This document shows positions 30,895 to 42,111 of a stretch of DNA of 64,000 nucleotides, piece by piece. The position numbers were made by a program, and so were the translations under genes. Each line of letters starts with the position of its first letter. The first letter of the stretch is position 1. This DNA comes from Montifringilla adamsi. Lineage: Eukaryota > Chordata > Aves > Passeriformes > Passeridae. The notes beneath the pieces were generated by a model. That model worked only from the letters and a program-made list of their open reading frames with translations, had not been told where the DNA came from and ran no database searches. The stretch covers positions 1,569,054 through 1,633,053 of the forward strand of contig JAGGNK010006559.1 of assembly GCA_017590115.1 (NCBI GenBank), written 5' to 3'.

Positions 30895-31769
30895 GTAATG
30901 GCAAACAGGATGGGGATCCACCACCTGTGCTGCTGAATCTGATTAATTCCAGGGAGGAAGAGTTGTTACACATTTTTAGTGTCTTGTGGAGGCAAGAGCC
31001 CAGAGCACAATTGGTTGTAGCTGGGCTGCCAAGAGCAGCTGAAAGCACAGAGTTGTCACTTGCTCAGACCATCAGGCCCTGCTGTTGTTCAGGGCAGCTT
31101 TTTCTGTGCCACAGAGGGCAAGAAGAAACAGAAGGAAAAGACCCAAAAGGCTTGAAAAGAAAACCCTTCTGCTCTCCTCACCTGTTTCAGTCTCTCCCAG
31201 AGTAGTGTGGGAGGTAAAAAGCTGTCAGGGATTTCTTTGTCAGACTCTGGCTTTAAACTCCAGCAGGACACATCCGTGGTGGCCTGTGCTGACTGTCAGA
31301 GTGGGAATTGCTCCTCAGTGAGACCAAGGCCAACAGCCTTGGCCTGGGGCAGGAGAGCTGAGCCAGGCCCTGGAGGTGGCCCTGGGAGTGGCACTGCTGC
31401 ACTTGTCACGCCTGAGTGCTGTGTGTGACTCCAAGACTGCTGCTGCACAGTGAAGGGAAGTAAATTGTGCTCCAGAAAAGGTCTGGAAAACAGTGATTAA
31501 CTTTGGATAGCACAGGAGGAATTTGGCAGATGAGCTCTGTACCCTGCTGGCTCCTGAGCAGGCAGAGACCTGAGGGGGTTTATCTCTGTTTTGTCCCAAT
31601 TTTCCATTTGCAGCCAGGGGTTGGAAGAGAGCTGAGGGGCTGCTGGGGTTGGGGTGGGGAAGGGACCCCAGGAACTGTCCCAGGGCAGCATCCAGGGCTG
31701 GAGGCTCCTTGGTGCAGAGGGCCTCGGGTGCTCAGCCCTGCTCAGTTTCCTGTTGTGGCTGTCCTGCAG
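30895..31769 (+). other. ACSBG2: ACSBG2 intron, nothing further seen
   Basis: No exon or repeat recognised. ORFs here have no matching splice sites. Confidence 0.5.
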
Positions 31770-32016
31770 TGCGTGGTGAATGCAGAAACGGGCGAGCCCG
31801 GAGATGACCTCTCTCCAGAAGCTCTGGAATTCTGTCAGAAGCTGGGCAGCAAGGCCACCAAGGTCTCAGAAATAATCAGCAGCAAAGACAAGGCCATCTA
31901 CACTGCCATCCAGAAAGGGATCTCTGCTGTCAATGAGGGAGCTGTGTCCAATGCCCAGAAAGTCCAGAAGTGGACCCTGCTGGAGAAGGACTTCTCCATT
32001 TTTGGTGGAGAGCTTG
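31770..32016 (+). CDS. ACSBG2: ACSBG2 coding exon 13
   Basis: Acceptor GGCTGTCCTGCAG, donor GAGCTTG|GTGAGT. 82 codons plus one base: the C-terminal domain with SKATKVSEIISSKDKAIY, QKWTLLEKDFSI and GGEL. Confidence 0.97.
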
Positions 32017-32229
32017 GTGAGTGGTGGGGGGGTGTCTGGGGTTTGCCCCCTTCCCTGGTATTGACACAACACAACCACGACCCCCAATGCACAGAGCTGC
32101 CCCTAGCCTTTCCTCACTGTGGCTTTTCCATGAGGCAGTTTGGGGTGGGATGAACTGGGGTGAATTCCCACTTCTGCCCAGCAGCACTGAGTGGAGCAGC
32201 ACTTACCCTTGTGCTGTGATGCCTCTTGT

Positions 32230-32410
32230 AGAGTTATGGAACATCCTGAGCTGGAAGTGACCCCCAGGAATTATCAGCCCAGCCCCTGTCCCTGCACAGA
32301 CACCCCAAGAATCCCACCCTGAGCATCCCTGAGAGCTCCTGGAGCTCTGGCAGCCCTGGGACCATTCCCTGGGGATCCTGGGCAGTGCCCAGCCCCTTCT
32401 GGGTGCTGCT
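32230..32410 (-). mobile_element. CR1 fragment in last ACSBG2 intron (minus strand)
   Basis: GAACATCCTGAGCTGGAAGTG, CAGCCCAGCCCCTGTCCC, CTCCTGGAGCTCTGGCAGCC and ACCATTCCCTGGGGATCC; same subtype as 26,940, more truncated. Confidence 0.8.
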
Positions 32411-32563
32411 GTGCTGCTTTGGCTCACAGGACAGGGAGATTCCATTAAACCCAAAGAGAAGTTTAGCACAGGTCACTGTTCCTGTGTTCTGCCTCTCCCC
32501 TCCAGCCCTGCTGGGTGCTCCCAGTGCTGCTCTCCCCATTTACCCTGTGCTGGTTCCCCACAG

Positions 32564-32676
32564 GCCCCACCATGAAGCTGAAGAGGCCGGTGGTGGTTCA
32601 GAAGTACCGGGACCAAATCGCTCACTTTTACATGGACACCGACATCCCCTTGGGGGAGCCCTCGACCCGGCCATAG
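32564..32676 (+). CDS. ACSBG2: ACSBG2 last coding exon
   Basis: Acceptor GCTGGTTCCCCACAG. Reads GPTMKLKRPVVVQKYRDQIA, then HFYMDTDIPLGEPSTRP, stop TAG at 32,674-32,676. The tail after HFY is longer than in human ACSBG2, which ends near HMYH. Confidence 0.96.
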
Positions 32677-32775
32677 AGCCTGCGCTGAAACCATCCCCGA
32701 GGACACTCCCAGCTGCCCAGGAAGGATTCCCTGGATCCTGATGAAATAAAGAAGCTCAGCCTTCAGGCAGCCCCT
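32677..32775 (+). terminator. ACSBG2: ACSBG2 proximal 3' UTR and polyadenylation signal
   Basis: AATAAA at 32,745-32,750, 69 bases after the stop, followed by a GT-rich stretch from about 32,805 (TGTGGTGAGCGTGG). This gives a very short 3' UTR. A second AATAAA at 33,917-33,922 with GTTCGTGTC downstream could serve a longer form. Confidence 0.75.
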
Positions 32776-34379
32776 CGGCGTCGCTTTGCTGTCCCTGTCC
32801 TGCCCTGCAGTGTGGTGAGCGTGGTCCTGCCCATGTTCTCCTGTGTCTTGTGTCCCTTGCTGAGATATCCCAAATATCTCAACTTTGTATTTTTTATTTC
32901 CATTTTTATAAGGACGATACAATGTTTACCTTAAATCCGTGTGACATGTTACGTTCTAACCAAAGTTTTCTTTTCCTGAGATGAATGTAAAACAGGAGCT
33001 GCAAATCAGGAGCTGCCCTTTTTCTGCTAAGGGAGAAAGGCAGATTTCATTTTCCAGCAGTGTCCTCACTCCCTGCTGCACGTTTCCCTGCATGCTGATG
33101 GCATCCATATAATTTTAAATCTCCTTCCCCAAAAACTATTCCTGTCTGAGATGACAAATGCCATGTGACTACACACAGCAGTGGAGGTGGAACCTCACAT
33201 GAACTGGGCTTGTCTGTGCAATATTTTGAGTTTGTTTTACCTTTATGAGTTGTAATGAAGCCATAAATTGTATTGTTGAAGTTGTATCCATGGCTGGTAT
33301 TCTGAGAAGTGATTTACTCCAGGGATTATTTATAAGGCTGTGTACAATGTGTGTATCTGTGTTTTACAATCCAGGAATGTTGTAGTGTCTGAAATGGGGA
33401 GTTCCAGAGTGGAGGGTGGTCAGGCTGAGGCTCTGTAGCTGTGCTTGGGGAGATGGTGCTGAGAGCCCAGGCTGGTTCTCCTGAGGGTCTGTGACCAACC
33501 AGCCCAGAGCTGTGAAGGTCCTCCATGGTGAACTCACTGACTGGAGGACACAGAGCCCCCCACTGCAGCTCCTGGTGCTCTCTGCAGGGCTTTTCCCAGG
33601 CTGTGCAGTGCCAGCAGGTGAAGGAGCGCCTGTGAATGGCTCACTGCACACACAAACCCTCACCTGAGCAGGGCAGAGCAGCCCAGCTCTGACTCCCAGT
33701 TCCATTTCCCATGGAAAGGAGGAGCTCTGGGAGGAGGTGGGGGCAGCTCAGTGCTGGTGTCACAGCAGGGTGGGCTCAGGGGGGTTAAACCCAGAACTGT
33801 CTCTGTGCTGGGTCAGTGGAATTCCAGTGCCCGGTGGAAGGGTGGGAATGCACTGCTGGAACTGCAGCTCTCCCTGTGCCAGTGCTGAGCTGGCTGGAAT
33901 TGCTGTGTCCAAGTGTAATAAACTCTGTTCGTGTCTCTTAACTCTCACTCGTTCCTGGGATGGAGCAGGCCCGGGGCTGGGGTGGGTTTGCCTCAGGCAG
34001 GGAGAGCTGAGCCGGGGCTGGAGCTGCTCCCTGGGCAGCCAGGGACAGGGACACTCCCTCAGGGGCAGGGGAGGGACAGTGCCAGGGCCATGCCCGTGCC
34101 AGGGCTCTGCCCTTGTGCCAAGGGAGCAGTGGGGACCCCTCAAATCCCATGGGAGCTGCCCCAGGCAAAGCCCTGCTCCACGGGCAGGGACCCCTCACCT
34201 GAACAGACAGAGCTCTGATGGGTTACGGGACATTGGAGCCACCCCATGCTTACAACAATTCCCTTTTCCTTGGCTTTTCCCCTTCCAGGCCCGATGGTGT
34301 TACCTGTGCCATGAGGGGAGGTTTTGGGAAAGGCACAGTGCCATCCCTGGAGAAACAACACAACTGAAAAACACTTCCA
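32776..34379. other. Tail-to-tail spacer between ACSBG2 and MLLT1
   Basis: No coding exon. 33,100-33,350 is AT-rich and 3'-UTR-like. The AATAAA at 33,917 on the plus strand may end a long ACSBG2 transcript. 33,420-34,140 is GC-rich with many GGGCAGG words and spurious ORFs. Confidence 0.55.
33917..33922 (+). terminator. Possible distal ACSBG2 polyadenylation signal
   Basis: AATAAA followed by CTCTGTTCGTGTCTC, a GT/T-rich element at the expected distance. Use would give a 3' UTR of about 1.26 kb ending about 440 bases from the MLLT1 3' end. Confidence 0.4.
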
Positions 34380-34400
34380 AGTTTTACTTTTCCATCTTAC

Positions 34401-34406
34401 TTTATT
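34401..34406 (-). terminator. MLLT1: MLLT1 polyadenylation signal
   Basis: AATAAA on the minus strand (TTTATT on plus), with AAGTGTTTTTCAGTTGTG downstream. Confidence 0.6.
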
Positions 34407-36522
34407 TCACTTTTTCTAGAAAATTCCTCCATAGTTCCACAAATTTAACAAAAAGTTTAAAATTCAGGACAAACAATCCTGTAACGTATTACAAACATGA
34501 GTTTTTTTGTGTTTTTTCTTTTTAATCTTGCAGTTAGTCTTGGCTCAGCCGCATTTCTTCCAGCTGAGTGAAGAACTTTTCTCCCAACACAACTTTTAAA
34601 ATCCTCAGGTGCTGAGGTATTTAATACCTCAGCTCTAGGCAGAAATACAATTAAAAATTCTCTAGAAGTTGAAGTACTTACATTTTTCTTTAGGAGTGCA
34701 AACTCATCTTGTCAGTTTTTGATGGCTATTCTGCGCCCCAGGAAAGCAACACCCATCTGGGTCCTTTGATGAACACCTGTGCAGGTGCACCAGGGGAGTC
34801 ACAGCATCACCAGAGCCCCTGGGCCAGCAGGGAGGAGCCTCACGCGAGCAGAGCCGGCTCCAGCACATCCCCAATGGAAAACTGGAACTGGAGCCGCTCT
34901 GGGCTCTGCTCGTGGAGAGGCCCCTCCGTGAGGGACGACTCAACCTCTCTCACCATCAAACACGGTCCAAGATCTGACAAAAAAACTGTTTCTGGATTGT
35001 TGCATCAACTGCTTGGCTCGTTCTGATGCTCCCACCGCACCCCACGATCCCACAGGTGGCAGAGTCATTGCACTTCCATGGATCCAGCCTGACCTCAGCC
35101 AGCCTCGCTCCCGCCGTGGCCCAAATGCCCAAAAGCCGGGCTTTGCTGCCAGCCAACCTTCCTCTCCTCTCTTCATTAAACTTTTGTAGTAATACATGTC
35201 AGTAATCAAAGCCTCAAGACATAACACATGGCAGAGCAGAGCCAGGGAAACGCTCCTGGCCCTCCTGGCCCTCTGAGCCGACGGCCGAGGATGGAGGAGC
35301 CGAATCCTGACCCCACCTCCAACATGAATCCAACTCAGCAACTTGGGAAGCCCTGGGGCTGCCCAGCACCTGTCTGTGCCAGCAGCACCACGAAGGACGC
35401 GGAAAAGGAACAGAGTCCTGTCCATTTTCCTTGGAAAAACCATTATGGCTACAAGTCAATTTGGGATTCTTTTTTTTTTTTCTTCCTTTTTTTAACAACG
35501 CAAGCTACTACACATCCTCGAGGACCTGAAGCAATGCCCACAGCAGCACTGCCCCCTCCTTCCTAGAGTACAATAATCCATCCATGCTCTCAAGAGTGAC
35601 ACAAGAACAAACACTTTATCCACAAAAACCTGTACACGGCATGTTCAGAACAGCGTTCAGCCAGCCTAGAGGGAATCTACACAGGGAACTGCAAGGGGAC
35701 ACAAGATGAGGCCCAAATGTGACCATTCTTTGTTTGCAGAGTCACCCCTCCTGTGCTCCCCGACGCTACCACATACCCCAAAAAACATCAACTCTGTAGA
35801 ACAACTAAGTACTTGCAAAAACCTTTTAGTAACAAATCAGCATGTGCACACAATGGAGAGGAACTATTGCTGGGGAACAATCCTACCTCGGGTTTTCAGG
35901 GGAAATATAAACAGTCTAAAAAAATCCATGTGTAAAATACTTCTTATAAAAACCAAACAAAATCCCTATCAATGCTCAGCAGACTTACCAACAAAGTCAC
36001 TTCCAGGACAGGACGATGCCATGGCAGGCTCAGGAGCAGCCTCCCATGGGTGTACTGGGACAGGCTGGGAGCTGTGACCACGGGTGCTGCCAGGGGCAGG
36101 GGCAGGAGGTGGGTGGCACCTGCAGTCCCTTGAGGGGCAGCTCTGGAGCTGTGACAGTCTGGAAGTGCTGGGACCAGAGCTGTGGGAGGAGCGAGCAGCA
36201 AAGAGTTGGAGGGAGCTGGGCCTCAGCCTGGCCAGCCCTGCTGCTCTGGGGAGGGGACAGTGCCACCAGCCCCACCCCAGGGTGCCCAGTGCGGGCACAG
36301 AGCTGCCTGCCCCTGGCACAGCCCCACAGAGACACGAGGAGCTCGCAGTACCCACCCACGGGCTGTGACCTCCAGTGTGGGCGTCCTGCTGCCACCTCCC
36401 CCTCTGCCCCCTGCCCTCCACCTTCTCTGGCCTTTCTATCCAGCCCTGGCATCGTCCAGCAAGAAAGAAAACAGCTGAGATCACTGGCGTGACAGGGTTT
36501 GCACCCGGCATGAGCTTGAACT

Positions 36523-36580
36523 TCCATATATATATATATATACACACACATATATATATATATATACACACACACACGAC
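36523..36580. repeat. Compound (TA)n(CA)n microsatellite in MLLT1 3' UTR
   Basis: Alternating TATATA and ACACAC runs, two of each. On the transcript it reads as UG and UA runs, known binding substrates for CELF-type proteins. Confidence 0.92.
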
Positions 36581-37433
36581 ACATGAAAGGTGGTACAAGG
36601 ACAAAATTAATGGGAATCGGGTCAACATGACCCAACTCAAACAAGCTTATCATCATATTGCCACTTCAGTTGATTAGTTGCAACATTTCCATGATAAAGA
36701 AAGGGGGAACCCAAAACAAGGGACAGCAAACCTGGAGCGGTGCAACCCTCCCTGAGCAGAGGGGCTCCCCAGCACCGCTGCTCCCACGCCGCCTGTGCCC
36801 CACGGACATTTGGCAAAAGCTTCCCACAGCCCTTGGAAAAACGAGCAATTCCTGGGCAAATACTGAATTTAGGGACCAGGAGTGTAACGCAGCTTGGAGG
36901 GAGGTGCTGGGATTTGCCCATGCCCACCTGGACAACACTTGGAGGTCAATACTAGTTTAACTAGAAATCGAGGGAAGGGGCTGCATTAGTGTTTCTGTTT
37001 CCTGCCTTTTCCTGCACAGGCAGTGGGGTGGGAGAGGGAGGAGGGAACAAACCCAACGCCACTTTGTGTTTTACATCAGTGTCTCCCAGGCATGTCCAAA
37101 GATTTAAGTTCTCCCTTGTTTTGGTTTTCCCAAAGTACAGCCACTACTATAGGGGCCACTGTAAGGAGATTCCTCTTTGAGAACACAGAACAAAACCAAT
37201 CACATGTTTTGGCAAAGTTATCAAACACTGACAAATGGAAAGACGACGGGTGAGCCCCTTCTGGAGCACGGGATGCCTGGAGGTTGCTGTCCAGCTTCCT
37301 TACACTACAAATTGTCCACAAGAGGCATTGAACAAACGAGTCAAATCTTATTAAGCGCCTTCCCCTGCCAGAGCCATAAAAAAACAACAGAAAAACACAC
37401 CCTTAAGATCATAAGACCCAACTAGGCCCTTCT

Positions 37434-37484
37434 TATACATACAGTACATACATATATATAATATATATATATAAAATATACAGC
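37434..37484. repeat. TA-rich microsatellite in MLLT1 3' UTR
   Basis: ATACATACATATATATAAT followed by more TA dinucleotides. Confidence 0.85.
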
Positions 37485-38231
37485 TTACAGTTTTGGAGTC
37501 CTATTACAGTTAAAGCAGACTGAAAGGAGTGGGACTTTGTTTAGGAGCTCAGATCAACAAACAAGACATCTCCAAACCCCAGCAGGAGACAGCAGGTTCC
37601 AGAGGCCTCCTCACCGAGCACAGAGTGTCACTGCAGGGAGCTGAGGGTCCTGTCCCCACTGGGAGCCAGGCCACCAAACCAGTGGGTGATCCCAGCTGGA
37701 ATAGAGCTGGAATGCAGCCCCTCTCCTCTGCAGCAGGAGCCCGGGGAGCCTCCTATGTCCCCAGTGTCCCGGCCAGCTCTGTCAAAGCCGCTGTCACCCA
37801 CACGGCGCGGGGCAGAGCGGGAGGGCTCTGGTTCTGGAGCTCTCCACAGGCTGGTCCCGAGCTCCAGGGGAAGGGAACAGCATCCACGCTTCTTCAGAGC
37901 TCAGAGATGCCTGGAAAATGTGCTCTTGAAACACAGTTGCTCAAAGGGAAACCAAAAAGGTCACGCTGTGCAGCCTAAGTGCAGCACGCCTGCTCTGCTC
38001 AGGGCCTGGCCCACAAAGCTGGGGGGACAGGCTCAGCAAGGCGGGCGCTGGTTTGAAGCCTACAAGAAAAGTGCAGCTGGCTGAGCATTCCTAGAGCATG
38101 GCTGTTCTCTAAGGCAGTGCTTCTTCGGGTGAGGCAGGAGGATAAGAAGGCCTAGTTCCATGGGGTGGTTTCCTGGTACCAGTGGAGGGGATCTCTGGTT
38201 GAAGAGCAGAGCCAGCTTCCCAGGCCCAGCG

Positions 38232-38360
38232 TCATGTGGCCACGGCCTCCAGGTAGCTCTGCAGCTTGCGGACGGTCGTCTCATCCAGGGAGAAGAGGTC
38301 AAAGTCAAAGGTTGTGTTGGTGACGTTGAAATGCCCGGTTTCCTCAATGAGATTCACGAT
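38232..38360 (-). CDS. MLLT1: MLLT1 last coding exon (AHD, stop)
   Basis: Acceptor CTGTCTCCAG. Reads [20 protein letters not shown], then [13 protein letters not shown] and QSYLEAVAT with stop TGA at 38,234-38,232. This AHD segment folds on binding AF4, DOT1L, CBX8 or BCOR and is virtually identical to human. Confidence 0.99.
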   Translation of the reverse strand: MVNLIEETGHFNVTNTTFDFDLFSLDETTVRKLQSYLEAVAT

Positions 38361-38539
38361 CTGGAGACAGAGGGATGGACATAAGTACAGCACAGAGGGT
38401 ACAGAGCCCATCCAGGCTTTCCCACCCCTTGGAGGGGCTCACAACAGGAAGGGAATCCTCTCCCCAAAAAAACAAACCAGCTCCTACTGCCTGCCTGACT
38501 AGCTCAGTCTGGACAGTGATGTGGGCATGTTTCTTTTTA

Positions 38540-38850
38540 ATCATAAAATAACAGAATATCCTGAGCTGGGAGGGACCCTCAGGGATGCTCAGCCCAGCCC
38601 CTGTCCCTGCCCAGCCACCCCAACAAGCCCACCCTGAGCACCCCTGGCAGCGCTGTCCAAACGCTCCTGCAGCTCTGGCAGCCTTGGGGCCAGGACCATT
38701 CCCTGGGCAGCCTGGGCAGTGCCAGCACCCTCGGGGGCAGGAACCTTTCCCTGAGCTCCATGCCAAGCCCTGGCACAGCTCCAGCCCTTCCTGGGATGCT
38801 GTCCCTGTCCCAGAGCAGAGCTCAGCCCCTGCCCCTCCAGCTCTTCCCAG
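38540..38850 (-). mobile_element. CR1 in MLLT1 intron (minus strand)
   Basis: GAATATCCTGAGCTGGGAGGG, GATGCTCAGCCCAGCCCCTG, CAGCGCTGTCCAAACGCTCC and GGGGCAGGAACCTTTCCCTG; nearly the same text as 26,940-27,230, so a recently active subtype. Same direction as the gene. Confidence 0.88.
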
Positions 38851-39118
38851 GAGCTTGGTCAGTCAGACCAAGCTGCCAGTCAGACCACGAGGTCCCAACT
38901 TTGGGATTGCTACCAGGATGGCAGAGGGAAGATGCCCACACCACACTCCTGTACCATTTCCAAGAAAACATTGCATGCACAGCTGATTTTATTTTTTACT
39001 CTGTGTTTTTGCTTTCAAAGCAAAGCAGAAGCTCCATGGAAGGGCCTGGCTGAGCCCCTGGACACCCAGATCCCAGGGACAGTGGGGACAGCGGGGACAG
39101 CAGGGACAGGGTCTGTAC

Positions 39119-39190
39119 CTGCTGGAGCACGTTGCGCTCCCGTAGTGCCATGAGCCGCCTGTGGAGCTCCACCAGCTCATCCGTGTAGGC
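39119..39190 (-). CDS. MLLT1: MLLT1 coding exon 11
   Basis: Acceptor TTTGTGTTGCAG, donor CAGCAG|GTACAG. 24 codons, [24 protein letters not shown], the first AHD helix. Confidence 0.98.
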
Positions 39191-39379
39191 CTGCAACACA
39201 AACAGGGACACGTGGAGCATCTCAAGGCTGCCAAAGGGACTTCCCCAGTGAGGATCAGAAGAACTTGAGGCCCTTTCAGACATTCCTAAGTCTTCCCAAC
39301 ACTTTACTGCCTCCTCCTCCTTCTCAAGTACTGGGGCACCAAGGTCTTTCCCTTAAATACAAGTGCTCTGAAGGCCTTT

Positions 39380-39401
39380 TTTTTTTTTTTTTTTTTTTTA
39401 A
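39380..39401 (+). repeat. Poly-T tract
   Basis: A run of about 22 T residues in the MLLT1 intron. Confidence 0.9.
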
Positions 39402-40212
39402 TTTAATGATACCCGCAGCTGTAACCAGCTCCAAGAACTGGGCAGAACCTTTAAGGACCTCAGTGAGGTGAAGTCCACCTTGGTGACCCTCAGTGTGAGC
39501 TCTTCATCAGTGGGTTTCCTAATTAACTCCAAATTACCTGAAAACATCATGTGCATCAGTGACCAAAACCCCAGCAATCTACTGAGCAATGATCTGCATT
39601 TAGGTAAGGAAAAATTCTTGGAGTGCCCTGTACTCCCAGGTAGTTTTACCTAAACCACAACAGGCTCAACATGTTGATTTTTCTTAGGTAAGAGTGATTT
39701 GTTTTTTTCCTAATTTTAGGTTTTCTCAGGCAGCCAGCAACAGGTCTGTATCAGCAAAACTGATCCACAGAATCAGTGAATCACAGAATGGACACTGCTC
39801 TGCCCTCCCTGGAGGCAAGGAAGAAGGGAATTTCTTTGAACAAACAAAGGTTCCAACTAAACCTGCAAAGCAGAGCATCAAATAATCTTTAATTTAGAAG
39901 ATCAAAGCCAGATGAAACTGCCTTTTAATGAAGTGCCCCAGCACTGCAGCAGTGACCAGGCCATTGGTTCAGACAAAGGGCAAACAAATAAAACAATTTC
40001 AGCATTTTGCCTATGGCCACCACCTGGGGCTCCAGATATTTAATGTACACAATTTCTGCAGTGCCACTCTCCAAAATCTGTCCTTTCAACATCTGCTTTT
40101 TGTTAAACTCAAGCTTTTACCCTGCTGAGACAGAACAATGAACAAGCTGGGCTGATTCAGGTGCTTTTGTGCACATTGAGGCCCAACCACCCTGTGACAC
40201 TCAGCTCCTCAA

Positions 40213-40478
40213 CCACAGAATCCTGGGATGGTTTGGGTTGGAAGGGACCTCAAAGCTCATCCAGTGCCACCCCTGCCATGGCAGAAACTCTTTCTCCTGT
40301 CCCAGGCTGCTCCAAGCCCTGTCCAGCCTGGCCTTGGGCACTGCCAGGGATCCAGGGCCTGCCCACCCTGCCAGGGAACAATTCCTGCCCAAGATCCCAT
40401 CCATCCTTGCCCTGTGGCAGTGGGAGCCATTCCCTGCGTCCTGGCACTCCAGGCCCTCGTGAAAGATCCCTCTCCACA
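40213..40478 (-). mobile_element. CR1 3' end abutting MLLT1 exon 10 donor
   Basis: CACAGAATCCTGGGATGG, TTTGGGTTGGAAGGGACCTC, TGTCCAGCCTGGCCTTGGGC, GGGAACAATTCCTGCCC, CTGGCACTCCAGGCCCTCG and GATCCCTCTCCACAGG. Its 5' truncation point lies about 8 bases from the donor at 40,486. A piece of the CR1 consensus (GCAGCCACAGCTGCTCTGGG and after) is deleted. Confidence 0.88.
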
Positions 40479-40486
40479 GGACACAC

Positions 40487-40558
40487 CTTGTCATACGTTC
40501 CCTTCTTCAGGATCTTCTCTGGCTTGTTACAAGACTCTGGGCTTTTCCTTCCAGACGC
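40487..40558 (-). CDS. MLLT1: MLLT1 coding exon 10
   Basis: Acceptor CTTTTCCCCTCAG, donor GACAAG|GTGTGT. 24 codons, [27 protein letters not shown]1 copy abuts the donor on its intronic side. Confidence 0.97.
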
Positions 40559-40739
40559 CTGAGGGGAAAAGAAACCAACAACAGGACCAAAATTAGCTCA
40601 GGAAACAGGGGGGTGTCACACCAGAGCGCTGGAAAGGGAGGAACCACCTGTCAGCTGAGGACAGGAATAGGGAAAATGTGGTGCATCTAAGAATTTCCAA
40701 GGCAGGGAGCAGGGGAGGTGGGAAGCAGGGATTTCATAC

Positions 40740-40839
40740 CTTGTTGTTTGCTGGGGGCAGCTTCTGCCCAGGAGGTGGCTCCCGGCTGGGCGGGCACGAG
40801 TCGGCGCTGTTGTCACTGTCACTGTCACTGAGGCTCAGT
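40740..40839 (-). CDS. MLLT1: MLLT1 coding exon 9
   Basis: Acceptor GGTGGTTTTTCAG, donor AACAAG|GTATGA. Encodes [14 protein letters not shown] and a Pro-rich stretch [16 protein letters not shown]. Confidence 0.96.
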
Positions 40840-41999
40840 CTGAAAAACCACCAGCAGAGAATGAGTATCACCAGCAGCAGCAAACCCATCACCAGCTGCC
40901 AGCTGAGCCACACAGAGCTGAGTGAAACTCTTTATCACAGACTACTGCACTGGCTGGGAGAACAGGTCACTGGAGATTCCAAGAATCCCTTTTTTCCCAG
41001 CTGATGTCACCCTGCACTCCCAGAGCAGGGAGCTTAAGGTGACACATTACAGGCAGCAGTTCAACTCTGGCATCCACAGCCCCCTACAACAACTAAGCAC
41101 CACTTCCTTTCACAAACAGCAGCTGTTCAGGAATTCCTCCCAGTGTCATAAAGTACCTGCGTGAGAGGCTCACTGACACCTCCACAAGCAAAAAATGCAT
41201 TTTGTGCTGCTGCTGGTGTAACCTCTAAGATTTCCTATTTATTTTCATTCTCCTTTGGCCCTATAGATATGGCAGGTATCCTACCTGTGATGAACTAAAC
41301 CGGTTATCCCCTAAAGGTCTACAAAAATAACCTTCTAAGTCCCTCCATTATTGTTTCCTTGATGATAGGTGCAATAATGGATATTTGTTTGTTTTGGTAA
41401 CCACCACCAGCATTTCCAATGTGCAGCTGCTCTCTGGGCCAAGCATTTGGGTTCAAGTATTCACTGAGACTCCAGGTTTGGGCAGTAACAGCATTTCCTG
41501 AGGGAAGAAGGTGAAGTTCAACTCTTTCCAGGGCTTGGAGCAGGAAACAGCTGTCACTGAGCCCAGAGGACTGGAGCAGCCAACGCAGGGAGGGCAGAGA
41601 GTGAGTCCTGAGCCCTGTCAGCCCCAGGCAGCCAGAGCAGCACACTCTGCCTGCCCCCACAGATCCCTAAGCTCTGCAGATCAAAGGTGTCACACTCCAG
41701 CAGCTCTGCAGAGATCTGAGGGTCACAATTAGGTGACTGAAGGGGCTCAGTCACTGACACTTGCCAGCTCAGCTCAGCACCTCCCAGTGCCCTCCCCTCT
41801 TTGTGCTCTGCAGCCAACCCTGCTGTCACCACCTCTGTGTCCCCACCCTGTGCTGAGTGACCCCACACATCTGCCCTTCCTCCCCTCTCACACGGAGCCC
41901 TGACCTTTTGATTCCTCCCTCCAAAGGGAGAGCACCCAGAAATGCCAAATGCAGAGGGCAAAGAGCCACCCAACCCCCCTGCTCCGGATTTGTTACCAC
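40840..41999 (-). other. MLLT1: MLLT1 intron, no feature seen
   Basis: No further exon or recognised repeat. The same holds for introns 39,191-40,212 (apart from the poly-T tract), 40,559-40,739 and 42,112-42,829. Confidence 0.5.
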
Positions 42000-42111
42000 C
42001 TGGAATCCCGGCTGACGGGGTTTGCTTTGACTGCTGCCTCCTCTCCCGAGGAGCTGTCGTCATCGTCCGACTCCTCCGACTGCAGATCCTCCACCATGGA
42101 GCGCAGGGGGC
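42000..42111 (-). CDS. MLLT1: MLLT1 coding exon 8
   Basis: Acceptor CATGTGCCCAG, donor GATTCCAG|GTGGTA. Encodes [20 protein letters not shown] then [17 protein letters not shown], an acidic segment. A second GT three bases downstream (AGGTG|GTAAC) would create a TGA at the junction, so the first site is the functional one. Confidence 0.96.

Larger units (their letters stand above)
20663..32676 (+). other. ACSBG2: ACSBG2 gene: bubblegum-family long-chain acyl-CoA synthetase (whole coding span)
   Basis: Fourteen coding exons join with consistent phases into 724 residues (725 with an alternative acceptor). The enzyme converts long-chain fatty acids to acyl-CoA using ATP through an acyl-adenylate at cytoplasmic membranes. 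Visible core: P-loop [11 protein letters not shown] (about 271-281), TGAAP (441-445), YGMSESSGPH (465-474), LHSGD with the ribose-binding Asp (537-541), and TGRIKE..ITAGGEN (554 on), then a C-terminal lid with GGELGPTMKLK. The LGLERFHGVGILGFNSAEWF segment matches ACSBG2 rather than ACSBG1, and MLLT1 is the neighbour as in mammals. Human ACSBG2 is 666 residues; the extra length is mostly N-terminal. Family membership is seen in sequence; expression is not. Confidence 0.95.
34380..38231 (-). other. MLLT1: MLLT1 3' UTR (about 3.85 kb)
   Basis: No introns are visible after the stop at 38,232. The first AATAAA with a good downstream GT-rich element (TTGTGTTGTTTC) is at 34,401-34,406 (minus strand), placing cleavage near 34,380. 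It contains two TA/CA microsatellites. Other UTR ends within this span are possible. Confidence 0.65.

Noticed and set aside
33364..36656. Several 100-220-residue ORFs on both strands between and within the gene ends
   Set aside because: They fall in the intergenic spacer and MLLT1 3' UTR, have no recognisable domains, and include translated microsatellite (YIYIYICVCIYI-type) sequence.
42000..42000. Alternative MLLT1 exon 8 donor three bases downstream (AGGTG|GTAAC)
   Set aside because: Its use would create a TGA across the junction with exon 9; the upstream donor keeps the frame and the human-like RLS sequence.
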